A stretch of 41,985 nt of DNA from Gammaproteobacteria bacterium (GTDB lineage Bacteria > Pseudomonadota > Gammaproteobacteria > Coxiellales > Coxiellaceae): assembly GCA_030425685.1 (NCBI GenBank), contig JAUIAD010000028.1:1-41985 (forward strand). Reading direction: 5' to 3'. Positions 17,794 through 25,911 of this stretch are shown piece after piece; position 1 is the stretch's first letter; the number at the start of each line of letters is the position of its first letter. The translations under genes and the position numbers were made by a program. The notes below the pieces were generated by a model, which did no database searches, was not told the DNA's origin, and was given only the letters and a program-made list of their open reading frames with translations.

Positions 17794-17915
17794 TTATGTA
17801 ACTACGCATATCCTGCGCTACTGCTAGGTTATGATTAACTTTATCTTCTTTCAATGGTCGTCACTATTTTGACGAAACTCTGATGTTTGTAGTTCAATAT
17901 ATTTACAAAGAAGGC

Positions 17916-18365
17916 TTACAGCTCAAAATGATGAACGGCACGCTCGTAAAAACTAACAAATGTTTTTTGTTCGTCTTTATCAAAAGAACTTAGGAACAGT
18001 CTGCAAAATTCAATAACGGATTGGTAGGCTTCACCATAAAGTGTTTCACCTTTTTGGGTTAAAATTACTTTAACAATACGCCGATCTTTTTCGTCTCTGC
18101 GTCGTTCTACATATTCACAGCGAACAAGTTTATCAACGATTGAAGTTGTGGTGCTAAGTGTGTGGCCAAGAACGCTAGCGATTTGTGTCATGGTGCAGTT
18201 TGGGTGGCAACCAATATACATCAGCGCATTTTGTTGTGAGCGGGTGAAAGTACCAAATTTGCTGCAGCATTGTGATTCAACATAGTCACAATTTCGTCGT
18301 AAACGAATAACGTGTTTTGCCATTTCTTTTGCTATGGTGGTTTTATCTTTTGTTGAATCGCTCAT
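17916..18365 (-). CDS. MarR family transcriptional regulator
   Basis: A 149-residue winged-helix regulator. The recognition region reads MTQIASVLGHTLSTTTSIVDKLVRCEYVERR, followed by the wing motif DEKDRRIVKVILTQKG that is typical of MarR proteins. Such dimers usually repress a neighbouring efflux operon and let go on binding a phenolic or drug ligand. It is the third gene of an emrA-emrB-marR order, 16 bp after emrB, so it should be co-transcribed and autoregulated, probably through the inverted repeat at 20962-20988. The start ATG has AGG upstream in the emrB-marR gap. Confidence 0.93.
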   Translation of the reverse strand: MSDSTKDKTTIAKEMAKHVIRLRRNCDYVESQCCSKFGTFTRSQQNALMYIGCHPNCTMTQIASVLGHTLSTTTSIVDKLVRCEYVERRRDEKDRRIVKVILTQKGETLYGEAYQSVIEFCRLFLSSFDKDEQKTFVSFYERAVHHFEL

Positions 18366-18381
18366 TATGGTTACCTACTTT

Positions 18382-19893
18382 TTATTTTGCTGGACGGCGA
18401 AAAAGAAACGCCAACGGCAATGTTATCATACACAGTATCATCCCAAAATGGAAAGAGTCAGCATACGCTATTGATCCTGCAGTCTTTGCTAGATGACTGG
18501 CAAGTACTAAAGGTATTTTGGCATCACTTAAGGACATCTGCCGTTGTGATAGCCAACTGATAAAATTGCTATGGTAGACGCTAATGTTGCCGCCTAATCG
18601 ATGCCAATTGACTTGCGTTTGCATGGTTATTATGGTCGCTGTGATGGAGACGCCAAAGGAACCCGCTATGGCGCGAGAGAAATTGAACAATCCAGAGGCT
18701 TCGTGATTAAAGTGCTTTGGCAAGGTTGTATAGGCCGAACGCATGGTTGGCACAAAGAAGAATCCGGCTGAAAAACCGATACCAACAAAGGTTAGTTGGA
18801 AAAAGCTTTGTGAAACGTGTAGCGTTAAATGACTTAAGTGCCAAGCGCAGAGAGCAAAGATAAAGAACCCTAAGGCGACAAGGTAGCGTGGTGAGATAAA
18901 ACGCATCAGGTAGGGGGTGATTAATAAAGAAAAAATATTTGCGACGCCAAAGGGTACAACGGCTAAACCGGCTTGTAATGGGCTAAAGTTTAAGTATTCT
19001 TGCAAGTAGTTGGGAATCCATGTCAGCACACTGATTAATGTCAATCTGAAAAACAAGATCATGACAGAGCCAACAGTAAAGTTCCTATCTTTATAGATAG
19101 CAAAATTGATAATATTTTTTTCTTTTACCAACAAGCCGCGGATTAGAAAAAGCAGTAACGTAACGATAGAAAGTAATGTTAAAGCAAGAATTAAATTTGA
19201 ATCAAACCAGCTTTTTTCAGCGCCTTGTGATAACACAAACTGTAGGCTTGATACACCAATAATTAGTAAAGTCATGCCGGTCCAATCAATTTTATTTTCT
19301 TCATTGTTGTTTATTGATTTGCGTTCAACAAAAAAGTAAACGAGTGCAATGCTCATTAAACAAATAGGAATATTAATAATATAATCCCATCGCCAATTTA
19401 AATACTCAGTAAGAACCCCTCCCAGAATAGGTCCGAGGATAGGAGCCCCCATCACACCGACACCGTACAGTGACATTGCTGTGCTTAGTTCTTTTTGATG
19501 AAAGTATTCAACTACGAGGGATTGCCCTAGGGGTGCTAGTAAAGCACCAAACATGCCTTGTAGTAAGGAGTAAAAAACAATTTCGTTAAGATTGCTTGCA
19601 ATACTACAGAGAAAGGAGGTGACACAAAAGCCAGCGATGGCGATTAATAGTAGTCGTTTGTTGCCAAGACGCTTGGTAAGAAACCCTGTTAAGGGCACGA
19701 TAATAGCAAGCCCTAATAAGTAGGCTGCCATCACCCAGCTAATTTCATTTGTGCTAGCGCTAAAATCTCCACGCATGTAGGGTAGTGATACGACAACAAT
19801 AGTAGTATCTAATAGCTCTAAAATCGTAACGCTTACTGCAATTAATAAAATAACCCAACGTACCCAGTGTTGCTGTTTTTCTTTTTCTGTCAT
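18382..19893 (-). CDS. emrB: EmrB/QacA-type drug-efflux MFS transporter (DHA2, 14 helices)
   Basis: A 503-residue inner-membrane drug:H+ antiporter of the DHA2 family. Its length and about 14 hydrophobic segments separate it from 12-helix MFS proteins. Family motifs are visible: LELLDTTIVVVSLPYM in helix 1 (motif D1), a motif A-like LTKRLGNKRLL after helix 2, and GVMGAPILGPILGGVLTEYLNWRW in helix 5 (motif C, the antiporter motif). With the adjacent membrane-fusion protein and an outer-membrane TolC it would form a tripartite pump. No TolC gene is in the window. AAGG lies 6 nt before the ATG; 37 bp separate it from emrA. Confidence 0.93.
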   Translation of the reverse strand: MTEKEKQQHWVRWVILLIAVSVTILELLDTTIVVVSLPYMRGDFSASTNEISWVMAAYLLGLAIIVPLTGFLTKRLGNKRLLLIAIAGFCVTSFLCSIASNLNEIVFYSLLQGMFGALLAPLGQSLVVEYFHQKELSTAMSLYGVGVMGAPILGPILGGVLTEYLNWRWDYIINIPICLMSIALVYFFVERKSINNNEENKIDWTGMTLLIIGVSSLQFVLSQGAEKSWFDSNLILALTLLSIVTLLLFLIRGLLVKEKNIINFAIYKDRNFTVGSVMILFFRLTLISVLTWIPNYLQEYLNFSPLQAGLAVVPFGVANIFSLLITPYLMRFISPRYLVALGFFIFALCAWHLSHLTLHVSQSFFQLTFVGIGFSAGFFFVPTMRSAYTTLPKHFNHEASGLFNFSRAIAGSFGVSITATIITMQTQVNWHRLGGNISVYHSNFISWLSQRQMSLSDAKIPLVLASHLAKTAGSIAYADSFHFGMILCMITLPLAFLFRRPAK

Positions 19894-19930
19894 GCTATTG
19901 CCTTATTATTTTTAACACGCTCAATTGTTA

Positions 19931-20914
19931 TTAACCCACTGTTGAAATCATTACGCTTGCACTGGCGCCTACTCTGAAATCAACTTTTTTCGTTGGTGAA
20001 GTAATTTTAATGCGAACGGGAAAGCGCTGCGTGACTTTGACCCAGTTGCCAGAACCATTTTCAGCTGGCAAGAGCGAAAATGAAGTGCCGCTGGAATAAC
20101 CTAAGCTTTCAACTTGGCCTTTTAAAGGTTCTCCATACATGTCTAGTGAAATAACAGCAGATTGTTGTGCATGAATATTTTTAATTTGATCTTCCTTGAA
20201 AAATGCCGTGACCCACCATTGTTTTGATTCAATTAAAACAAATAAATTTTTACCCGGAGAAATATAATCACCTCTTCGCAGGGTTAGCTTGCTGATATAA
20301 CCATCTTGTAGAGCATACACTTTTGTGTAGGAAAGTTTTAATTTTGCTTGCGCGAGTTCTGATTTGGCTTGAGCCACGCTGGCATTTTGTTTTATCGATC
20401 CTAGTTGTTGTTGATCTTCTTGCAGTTGATATTGTGCTTCAATATAAGATTGCTTAGCCTCTTTTAGGGTTGCTTCAACTTTGTCGCCCATTGATTTTGC
20501 TTGGTAATCTTGATTGACCAAGGGGTTTATTCGTTGTGTGGTTTGTTTAGCAAGCTGTAATTTGGCGGCACGTTCTTTAATAACTGCTTGGTCGTAATTA
20601 ATTTTACTGCTTAGTTTGGCGACATTATTTTCGCTTTGTTGTAATACAGCTTGTGCATGCTTGACAGCGATTTGATAGGGGGTGGGGTCAATGGTAAAGA
20701 GCAGCTGTCCTTTTTTAACTTTTTGGTGATTGACGATATTGACGGTCGAAATTGCGCCCGGGATACGTGCGCTGATGTTGACAATATTGGCCTCAAGGTA
20801 CGCATCATTGGTTGATGGGTGGGTGTTGCTATGTTTTATGTAGCCCACAAATCCGGCGGTGGCTGCGATGATAAGGAGGGCCGCTGCACTGATAAAGTAA
20901 ATTTTTTTGTTCAT
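19931..20914 (-). CDS. emrA: HlyD/EmrA-type membrane fusion protein
   Basis: A 327-residue periplasmic adaptor. One amino-terminal membrane anchor (about 5-26) is followed by a lipoyl-type segment (TNDAYLEANIVNISARIPGAI, then VKKGQLLFTIDP), a coiled-coil hairpin rich in Gln/Ala/Lys (about 85-200), the second lipoyl half (YTKVYALQDGYISKLTLRRGDYISPG) and a beta-barrel domain. This is the standard EmrA/HlyD order. It bridges the inner-membrane EmrB and an outer-membrane channel. It is the first gene of emrA-emrB-marR and is transcribed from a near-consensus promoter 50-80 bp upstream. Confidence 0.93.
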   Translation of the reverse strand: MNKKIYFISAAALLIIAATAGFVGYIKHSNTHPSTNDAYLEANIVNISARIPGAISTVNIVNHQKVKKGQLLFTIDPTPYQIAVKHAQAVLQQSENNVAKLSSKINYDQAVIKERAAKLQLAKQTTQRINPLVNQDYQAKSMGDKVEATLKEAKQSYIEAQYQLQEDQQQLGSIKQNASVAQAKSELAQAKLKLSYTKVYALQDGYISKLTLRRGDYISPGKNLFVLIESKQWWVTAFFKEDQIKNIHAQQSAVISLDMYGEPLKGQVESLGYSSGTSFSLLPAENGSGNWVKVTQRFPVRIKITSPTKKVDFRVGASASVMISTVG

Positions 20915-20961
20915 TTTTATTCCTAAGGTAAGTTTGTACCAAGGTCGAATAGTACGAGTTA

Positions 20962-20996
20962 CGGAGTAATATATGATTTTTTACTACGAAAGTCAA
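20962..20996 (-). promoter_or_regulatory. emrA promoter with overlapping inverted repeat (candidate MarR operator)
   Basis: On the minus strand TTGACT (-35, 20996-20991) and TATATT (-10, 20973-20968) are 17 bp apart. Arms CGGAGTAA (20962-20969) and TTACTACG (20981-20988) form an imperfect inverted repeat (7 of 8 pairs, 11-bp spacer) that covers the -10 and the spacer, ideally placed for repression by the operon's own MarR protein. Confidence 0.7.
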
Positions 20997-21143
20997 ACTA
21001 TCCGACACGGGTAGTTTTTCGTTCGAAAACTGTTCAGATAATAATCATTTTAATGTAGGGTGGGGGAGGTGTTTGTCATGTAAATCTGTTGCGCTGCGCA
21101 CGAGATGACGGCTTTATCAGTTATATGGTAAGTTAGTACTATT

Positions 21144-21318
21144 CAGGAGTTTCGCACTTTCAGTGCAAACCTCCTTCCTGGTTATATTTCGCCTATGCGA
21201 GACAAGCTCGCATGGACGGCCTGTGCCCGTTAGGGTGCGATTCAAGGGGAGAATCCCGATTCTCCCCTTGAAAATCCCCATCGGGATTTGTTTTGTTTCG
21301 CACTTGTGCGAAACTCCT
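21144..21318 (+). mobile_element. 175-bp hairpin-rich miniature element (MITE-like), copy B
   Basis: Near-identical to copy A apart from an extra segment of about 19 bp (CCTGTGCCCGTTAGGGTGC). The 13-bp terminal inverted repeats AGGAGTTTCGCAC are perfect. Flanking hexamers ACTATT and ACTACA agree in four positions, perhaps an eroded target duplication. The right end lies only 27 bp before the chosen symporter start, and the upstream open frame of that gene runs through the element. Confidence 0.85.
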
Positions 21319-21345
21319 ACTACACTAAATTACAGGACGTTGATT

Positions 21346-22596
21346 TTGAGCGAAGTAGCTTCCCATCGTTTTACCGTTAAAATTCTTATAGGCATGTTTG
21401 TTGGCGTGCTCGTTGGCCTTGCGGTTAAATGGATTCCTATGTCAGATGCTGCCAGGCATGTGATCAGTGAGAATATTCTCCAGTTAGGGGGCGATTTGTT
21501 TATTCGCTTGATCCAATTGTTAGTAGTGCCTATTGTGTTGTTTTCGCTAATCTGCGGCAGTAGCTCGCTAGGGGATTTGAAAAAATTTGGCCGTATTGGC
21601 GGTAAAACGTTTTCACTTTATATTGTGACAACGGCGTTAGCGATTACACTTGCTTTGGTGATTGCTTCATTGTTTAAAGTAGGTGGTGGTCTGTCGCTAA
21701 CAGCGTCAAATGAATTTGTGATGAAAAAGCCGCCGGGCTTTTTGTCGGTGATTAGGGATTTAGTGCCAAAGAATCCTTTTAAAGCTTTAGCGCAAGGAAA
21801 TATGTTGCAGGTAATTGTCTTTGCGGTATTGTTCGGTGTTGCTTTAGCATCTTTAGGGGATAAAGTTAAAAAAGTATCGCAGATGCTGCATTCCATTAAT
21901 GAGATTTTTATTAAGCTAATTTTAATGATTATGCATTTGGCACCTTATGGTGTCTTTTTCCTGCTTGCTGCTTTGTTTTCTAAAATTGGCTTTTCGGCGA
22001 TTGGGCATTTGGTGGGGTATTTTCTTTGTGTCTTGTTGGTATTAGCGCTACAGCTTTTTGTTGTTTACTCGTTAATTATGCTGATATTGTCGCGTTTAAA
22101 TCCAAAAGTATTTTATAAAAAAATGTATTCGACCTTATTATTTGCCTTTAGTATTTCTAGTAGTAACGCTTCGATACCGATTGTATTGAAAACAGTTGAA
22201 GAATCGTTAGGTGTTAAGAATAGAATTGCCTCCTTTGTTATTCCCCTTGGCGCTACTATTAATATGGATGGTACTGCCATTATGCAAGGTGTGGCGACTG
22301 TATTTGTGGCGCATGCTTATAATATTGATATTGGTATTACGGGATATTTAACCGTTATTATTATGGCAACGTTGGCTTCAATTGGTACCGCTGGAGTGCC
22401 TAGTGTTGGCTTGCTTACGCTGGCATTGGTGTTTGAGCAGGTTGGGTTGCCTGTTAGTGGTATTGGTTTAATTATTGGTATTGACCGTTTGTTGGATATG
22501 GCTAGGACGGCTGTGAATGTTAGTGGTGATGCCATGATCGCGACGGTGGTGGCGAAAAGCGAGAAAGCTTTTGATGAGGATGTTTTTCGTTCTTGA
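21346..22596 (+). CDS. Dicarboxylate/amino acid:cation symporter (DAACS family)
   Basis: A 416-residue inner-membrane symporter related to GltP, GltT and DctA, importing glutamate/aspartate or C4-dicarboxylates with Na+ or H+. The diagnostic motifs are the serine-rich re-entrant loop FSISSSNASIP and PLGATINMDGTAIMQG in the substrate site, plus GTAGVPSVGLLTLALVFEQVGLP in the second re-entrant loop. Which substrate is used cannot be read reliably. No ATG suits the start. I choose TTG at 21346 (read as MSEVASHRFTVKIL) because AGGA lies 8 nt upstream; an in-frame TTG at 21340 is too near it. The open frame extending back to 21163 is repeat-element sequence. Confidence 0.9.
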   Translation: MSEVASHRFTVKILIGMFVGVLVGLAVKWIPMSDAARHVISENILQLGGDLFIRLIQLLVVPIVLFSLICGSSSLGDLKKFGRIGGKTFSLYIVTTALAITLALVIASLFKVGGGLSLTASNEFVMKKPPGFLSVIRDLVPKNPFKALAQGNMLQVIVFAVLFGVALASLGDKVKKVSQMLHSINEIFIKLILMIMHLAPYGVFFLLAALFSKIGFSAIGHLVGYFLCVLLVLALQLFVVYSLIMLILSRLNPKVFYKKMYSTLLFAFSISSSNASIPIVLKTVEESLGVKNRIASFVIPLGATINMDGTAIMQGVATVFVAHAYNIDIGITGYLTVIIMATLASIGTAGVPSVGLLTLALVFEQVGLPVSGIGLIIGIDRLLDMARTAVNVSGDAMIATVVAKSEKAFDEDVFRS

Positions 22597-22651
22597 TTTG
22601 ATTTTTTAATCTGTTGTGGGAACGCTCTATATTGTGTTTTCTGTTGAGTTA

Positions 22652-22688
22652 GGTGGGCGCAGCATGCTGCACCCCTATTTTTTTTTGT
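22652..22688 (+). terminator. REP-type hairpin acting as likely terminator
   Basis: GGGCGCAGCATGCTGCACCCC folds on itself and is followed by TATTTTTTTT. It lies 56 bp after the symporter stop. The hairpin is the same sequence as the right-hand arm of the 94-bp repeats at 39.7-39.9 kb, so a repeat may have been recruited as a terminator. Confidence 0.65.
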
Positions 22689-22707
22689 GTAATGGAGGAT
22701 GGGTAGT

Positions 22708-23472
22708 TTGGAATTTAAGGATCAGGTGGTTGTTATTACGGGTGCGGGTTCTGGTATGGGGGCGGCAACCGCAAAGGTGCTTTATCAATCCGGTTGTAAG
22801 TTGGCACTGTTGGATTTACAAGCGGATAAAATTGCTAGCTTGGCAGAATCTTTGGATGCGCTGCCGCTGACTTGTGATGTGAGCAATGCAGAAAGTGTAG
22901 AGGCGACTGTTAATAAAGTTGTTGCGCATTATGGCAAAATTAATGCTTGTATTAATTGCGCGGGTATTGCTAATGCTGGACGTATTGTTAATCGACAAGG
23001 TCCCATGCCTTTAGCTGATTTTGATCGTGTTGTGCAAGTTAATTTAATCGGTAGTTTTAATGCTATGCGTTTGTGTGCAGCACAAATGATGTCGCAAGAC
23101 CCCGTTAATGAAGACGGTGAGCGAGGTGTTATTATTAATACGGCATCGGTTGCTGCCTTTGAAGGTCAGATTGGCCAAGCAGCTTATAGCGCCTCTAAAG
23201 GTGGTATTGTCTCGATGACGCTGCCGGCAGCGCGTGAGTTTGCTAAGTTTGGTATTCGCGTCGTAACAATTGCGCCTGGCATTATGGATACTCCGATGAT
23301 GGCGTCAATGCCTGAAGAGGTTAGGGCTTCATTATCGGCGTCGGTTCCTTTTCCAAAGCGCTTAGGCTATGCACAAGAGTACGCTAATCTAGTTAAAAGT
23401 ATTTTTGAGAACCCCTATCTGAATGGTAGTGTGATTCGTTTGGATGGCGCCATTAGAATGACTGCAAAGTAA
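22708..23472 (+). CDS. SDR family oxidoreductase (3-hydroxyacyl-CoA dehydrogenase-like)
   Basis: A 254-residue classical short-chain dehydrogenase. TGAGSGMG (11-18) binds NAD, the acidic residue of LALLDLQ favours NAD over NADP, and Ser147, Tyr160 and Lys164 (YSASK) form the catalytic set. The sequence around NRQGPMPLADFDRVVQVNLIGSFN and IAPGIMDTPMM is like the HSD10 / type II 3-hydroxyacyl-CoA dehydrogenase group, so a role in branched-chain or fatty acyl-CoA oxidation is likely but not certain. GGAGG sits directly against an ATG at 22699, so I prefer the TTG at 22708, 9 nt downstream. First gene of a tight operon; 4 bp before the next gene. Confidence 0.9.
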   Translation: MEFKDQVVVITGAGSGMGAATAKVLYQSGCKLALLDLQADKIASLAESLDALPLTCDVSNAESVEATVNKVVAHYGKINACINCAGIANAGRIVNRQGPMPLADFDRVVQVNLIGSFNAMRLCAAQMMSQDPVNEDGERGVIINTASVAAFEGQIGQAAYSASKGGIVSMTLPAAREFAKFGIRVVTIAPGIMDTPMMASMPEEVRASLSASVPFPKRLGYAQEYANLVKSIFENPYLNGSVIRLDGAIRMTAK

Positions 23473-23476
23473 TACG

Positions 23477-24343
23477 ATGAAGGGAATCGTTTTTGCTGGT
23501 GGCTATGGAACGCGCCTTTATCCAATCACGCAAGGTGTTAATAAGCATTTGTTAGCGGTTTATGATAAACCGATGATTTATTATTGTTTGGCTAATCTGA
23601 TGGTTATTGGTTTGCGGGAGATTATTCTGATTGTTCATCCGCTTGACCTTCCTATTTATCAGCGTTTATTAAAAGATGGTCAGCAATGGGGGATTGCTAT
23701 TGAGTATCGCGTGCAAGAAAAACCTGAGCCTTTGTTAAAGAATTTACAGCTTGTTAAAGAGGATATTTTTGATCAGGCTTTTTATTTAGCGTTGGCTGAT
23801 AATTTATTTTACGGCGATATGCAATCCCTTTTTAAAATTAAAGCTAGTGCGGTTGATAAAGCAGTTATTTTCTCAAAGCATGTCGATGATCCAGAGCGGT
23901 TTGGTGTTATTCAATTTGATTCTGTCTCTGCGCAACAACCGGTGAATATTATTTCTCACTCGCCAGCTATTGTTTCTGATGCTGCTGTAACGGGTCTTTT
24001 TTATTATCCGGCGGGCCTATTGGAAGAGGTCGCACATTGGGATCAAGAGTGTTTGTCAATGCGGGGATTACTGATGCACTATTTAGGGCAGCAGCGTTTG
24101 CAAGTTGTTGCTTTACCGGATGAGGTGAATTGGTATGATTTGGGTACGGCACACTCCCTATTGTCAGCAGCAAACTGGGTGCAAGCTTTTCAGGAGCAGC
24201 AACAAACGTTGGTAGGTTCGCCTGATGCTGTTGCGTTTGCGATGGGGCTTATTGATGAAAAGCAATTAGCGCAGTTAGCACAATCTTATGGTGCCACTAA
24301 TTACTCGCAATTTTTATTTGCGATGTTGGAGGTGGGTAGGTAA
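23477..24343 (+). CDS. RmlA-like glucose-1-phosphate nucleotidyltransferase with altered active site
   Basis: A 288-residue member of the glucose-1-phosphate thymidylyltransferase family, the same length as RmlA. The amino end keeps the nucleotide-binding signature FAGGYGTRLYPITQGVNKHL, including the Arg and Lys that handle the triphosphate, the Gln of YRVQ, and metal-binding Asp residues in LADN and WYDLGT. Two sugar-phosphate regions are changed: the usual EEKP is replaced by SHSP within IISHSPAIVSDAAVTG, and the usual GELEITD region reads QECLSMRG. Substrate choice may differ, or catalysis may be lost. It lies in an operon with pgi and galU, which fits a sugar-nucleotide role. No rmlB, C or D gene is nearby. 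Confidence 0.8.
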   Translation: MKGIVFAGGYGTRLYPITQGVNKHLLAVYDKPMIYYCLANLMVIGLREIILIVHPLDLPIYQRLLKDGQQWGIAIEYRVQEKPEPLLKNLQLVKEDIFDQAFYLALADNLFYGDMQSLFKIKASAVDKAVIFSKHVDDPERFGVIQFDSVSAQQPVNIISHSPAIVSDAAVTGLFYYPAGLLEEVAHWDQECLSMRGLLMHYLGQQRLQVVALPDEVNWYDLGTAHSLLSAANWVQAFQEQQQTLVGSPDAVAFAMGLIDEKQLAQLAQSYGATNYSQFLFAMLEVGR

Positions 24344-24354
24344 GATTGACATCT

Positions 24355-25911
24355 ATGGATAAGCTACTATTGCCAGAATTAAAAGAATGGAAGGCTCTTG
24401 AACAACATTGCAATGAGATTTCCACGCAAACGTTAAATGATTTATTTGCTACGCAAACTGATCGGCGTCAACGCTATTCCGTTGATGCGGCTGGCTTGCG
24501 CTTAGACTATTCTAAAAATCTTTGTAACGATAAAACACTTAACTTATTGATGCGCTTGGCGCGCGTTAGACAGCTGGATGCAGCAGTTAAAGCCTTATTT
24601 TCTGGTGAATGTGTGAATACGACGGAGCGTGCACCTGCCTTGCATACAGCCTTGCGTCATTCTTTAGTGAATGATGTCAACGTTAGCGCGCAAGTGCGTG
24701 AGTCACAACGTAAAATGGCCAGCTTTGTGCAGAAAATTCGTGGTCAGGAATATCTTGGTGTTAGTGGCAAGCCGATTCAGCAAATTGTCAATATAGGCAT
24801 TGGCGGTTCTGATTTAGGGCCTAAAATGGCTGTCTATGCCTTAGAGGATTATGCTCACCCTGAGCTTGAGTTTTACTTTGTTTCCAACTTAGATCAGGGG
24901 CATATTAAGCGGATTTTAAAGAAGCTTGATCCAGAAACAACACTTTTTATTATTTCTTCAAAATCTTTTAGTACTAAAGAAACTTTATTAAACGCCCAGA
25001 CTGCCAAACGATGGTTGCGCGATGCGTTACCACAGGGTGTCAAAGAAAGTGATTTGTCGCCTCACTTTATTGCCGTGACAGCGCAAGTTGATAGAGCTGA
25101 AGCCTTTGGTATACCGCTAGCGTATGTTTTACCACTGTGGTCATGGGTCGGTGGGCGCTATTCTATTTGGTCAACGGTTGGTTTTAGTTTGGCTTTGGCC
25201 ATTGGTATGGAGCGCTTTTACGATTTTCTTGCTGGTGCGAATGCGATGGATAAGCACTTTGCTAACGCCCCTTTTGAAGAGAATATGCCGGTTATGATGG
25301 CATTGATTTCCATTTGGTGCTGTAACTTTTTGCATTGCCAAACACGCGCCATTATTCCTTATACGCAATCGTTATTGCACTTTCCGCATTATTTGCAGCA
25401 GCTGCATATGGAAAGCCAAGGAAAGAGGGTGCAGCATGATGGCTCGCCGGTGCAATATGCAACGGGTGCCATTATTTGGGGTGGGGTGGGTTCCAACACC
25501 CAGCATAGTTTTCATCAACTATTGTTTCAAGGTACGCAGCCAGTGCCTATTGATATTATTTTGCCTTTGCGTGATGATAAAAACCAAGAGCCAGTTGATC
25601 TTATTGCTAATTGTTTGGCGCAAAGTGAGTTGTTAGCATTTGGTTATGAGGCTAAAGATTGTTCTTATAAATCAATTCGTGGTAACTGCTCTCATAATAT
25701 GATTTTTATGGATGCGATGACGCCAAAAGCGTTAGGGGCTTTGCTGGCTTTGTATGAGCATAAAGTCTATGTGCAAAGTGTGTTGTGGAATATTGATGCT
25801 TTTGATCAATGGGGCGTTGAACGTGGTAAACTGTTGGCAACGAGTATTGCTAAGAAGCTTACGTCTGTTCAAGGTGATAATAAGGTTAACGATTTATTAA
25901 AAATGTTATGA
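24355..25911 (+). CDS. pgi: Glucose-6-phosphate isomerase
   Basis: A 518-residue phosphoglucose isomerase that interconverts glucose-6-phosphate and fructose-6-phosphate in glycolysis and gluconeogenesis. Signatures visible in order: IGIGGSDLGPKMAVYAL, SKSFSTKETLLNA (phosphate binding), WSWVGGRYSIWSTVG (family signature), MESQGKRVQHDG with the catalytic Glu, the active His in GSNTQHSFHQLLFQGT, and FDQWGVERGKLLA with the catalytic Lys nearby. The ATG at 24355 gives MDKLLLPELKEWKALEQH; a TTG at 24346 is an alternative. It starts about 10 bp after the RmlA-like gene and ends with a 4-bp ATGA overlap with galU, so translation is probably coupled. Confidence 0.97.
   Translation: MDKLLLPELKEWKALEQHCNEISTQTLNDLFATQTDRRQRYSVDAAGLRLDYSKNLCNDKTLNLLMRLARVRQLDAAVKALFSGECVNTTERAPALHTALRHSLVNDVNVSAQVRESQRKMASFVQKIRGQEYLGVSGKPIQQIVNIGIGGSDLGPKMAVYALEDYAHPELEFYFVSNLDQGHIKRILKKLDPETTLFIISSKSFSTKETLLNAQTAKRWLRDALPQGVKESDLSPHFIAVTAQVDRAEAFGIPLAYVLPLWSWVGGRYSIWSTVGFSLALAIGMERFYDFLAGANAMDKHFANAPFEENMPVMMALISIWCCNFLHCQTRAIIPYTQSLLHFPHYLQQLHMESQGKRVQHDGSPVQYATGAIIWGGVGSNTQHSFHQLLFQGTQPVPIDIILPLRDDKNQEPVDLIANCLAQSELLAFGYEAKDCSYKSIRGNCSHNMIFMDAMTPKALGALLALYEHKVYVQSVLWNIDAFDQWGVERGKLLATSIAKKLTSVQGDNKVNDLLKML

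Noticed and set aside
21163-21345. Amino-terminal 61 residues of the symporter from the ATG-like start at 21163
   Set aside because: This stretch is repeat-element sequence, shared with copy A beside an unrelated gene, and has no counterpart in the family; the TTG at 21346 has a ribosome binding site.
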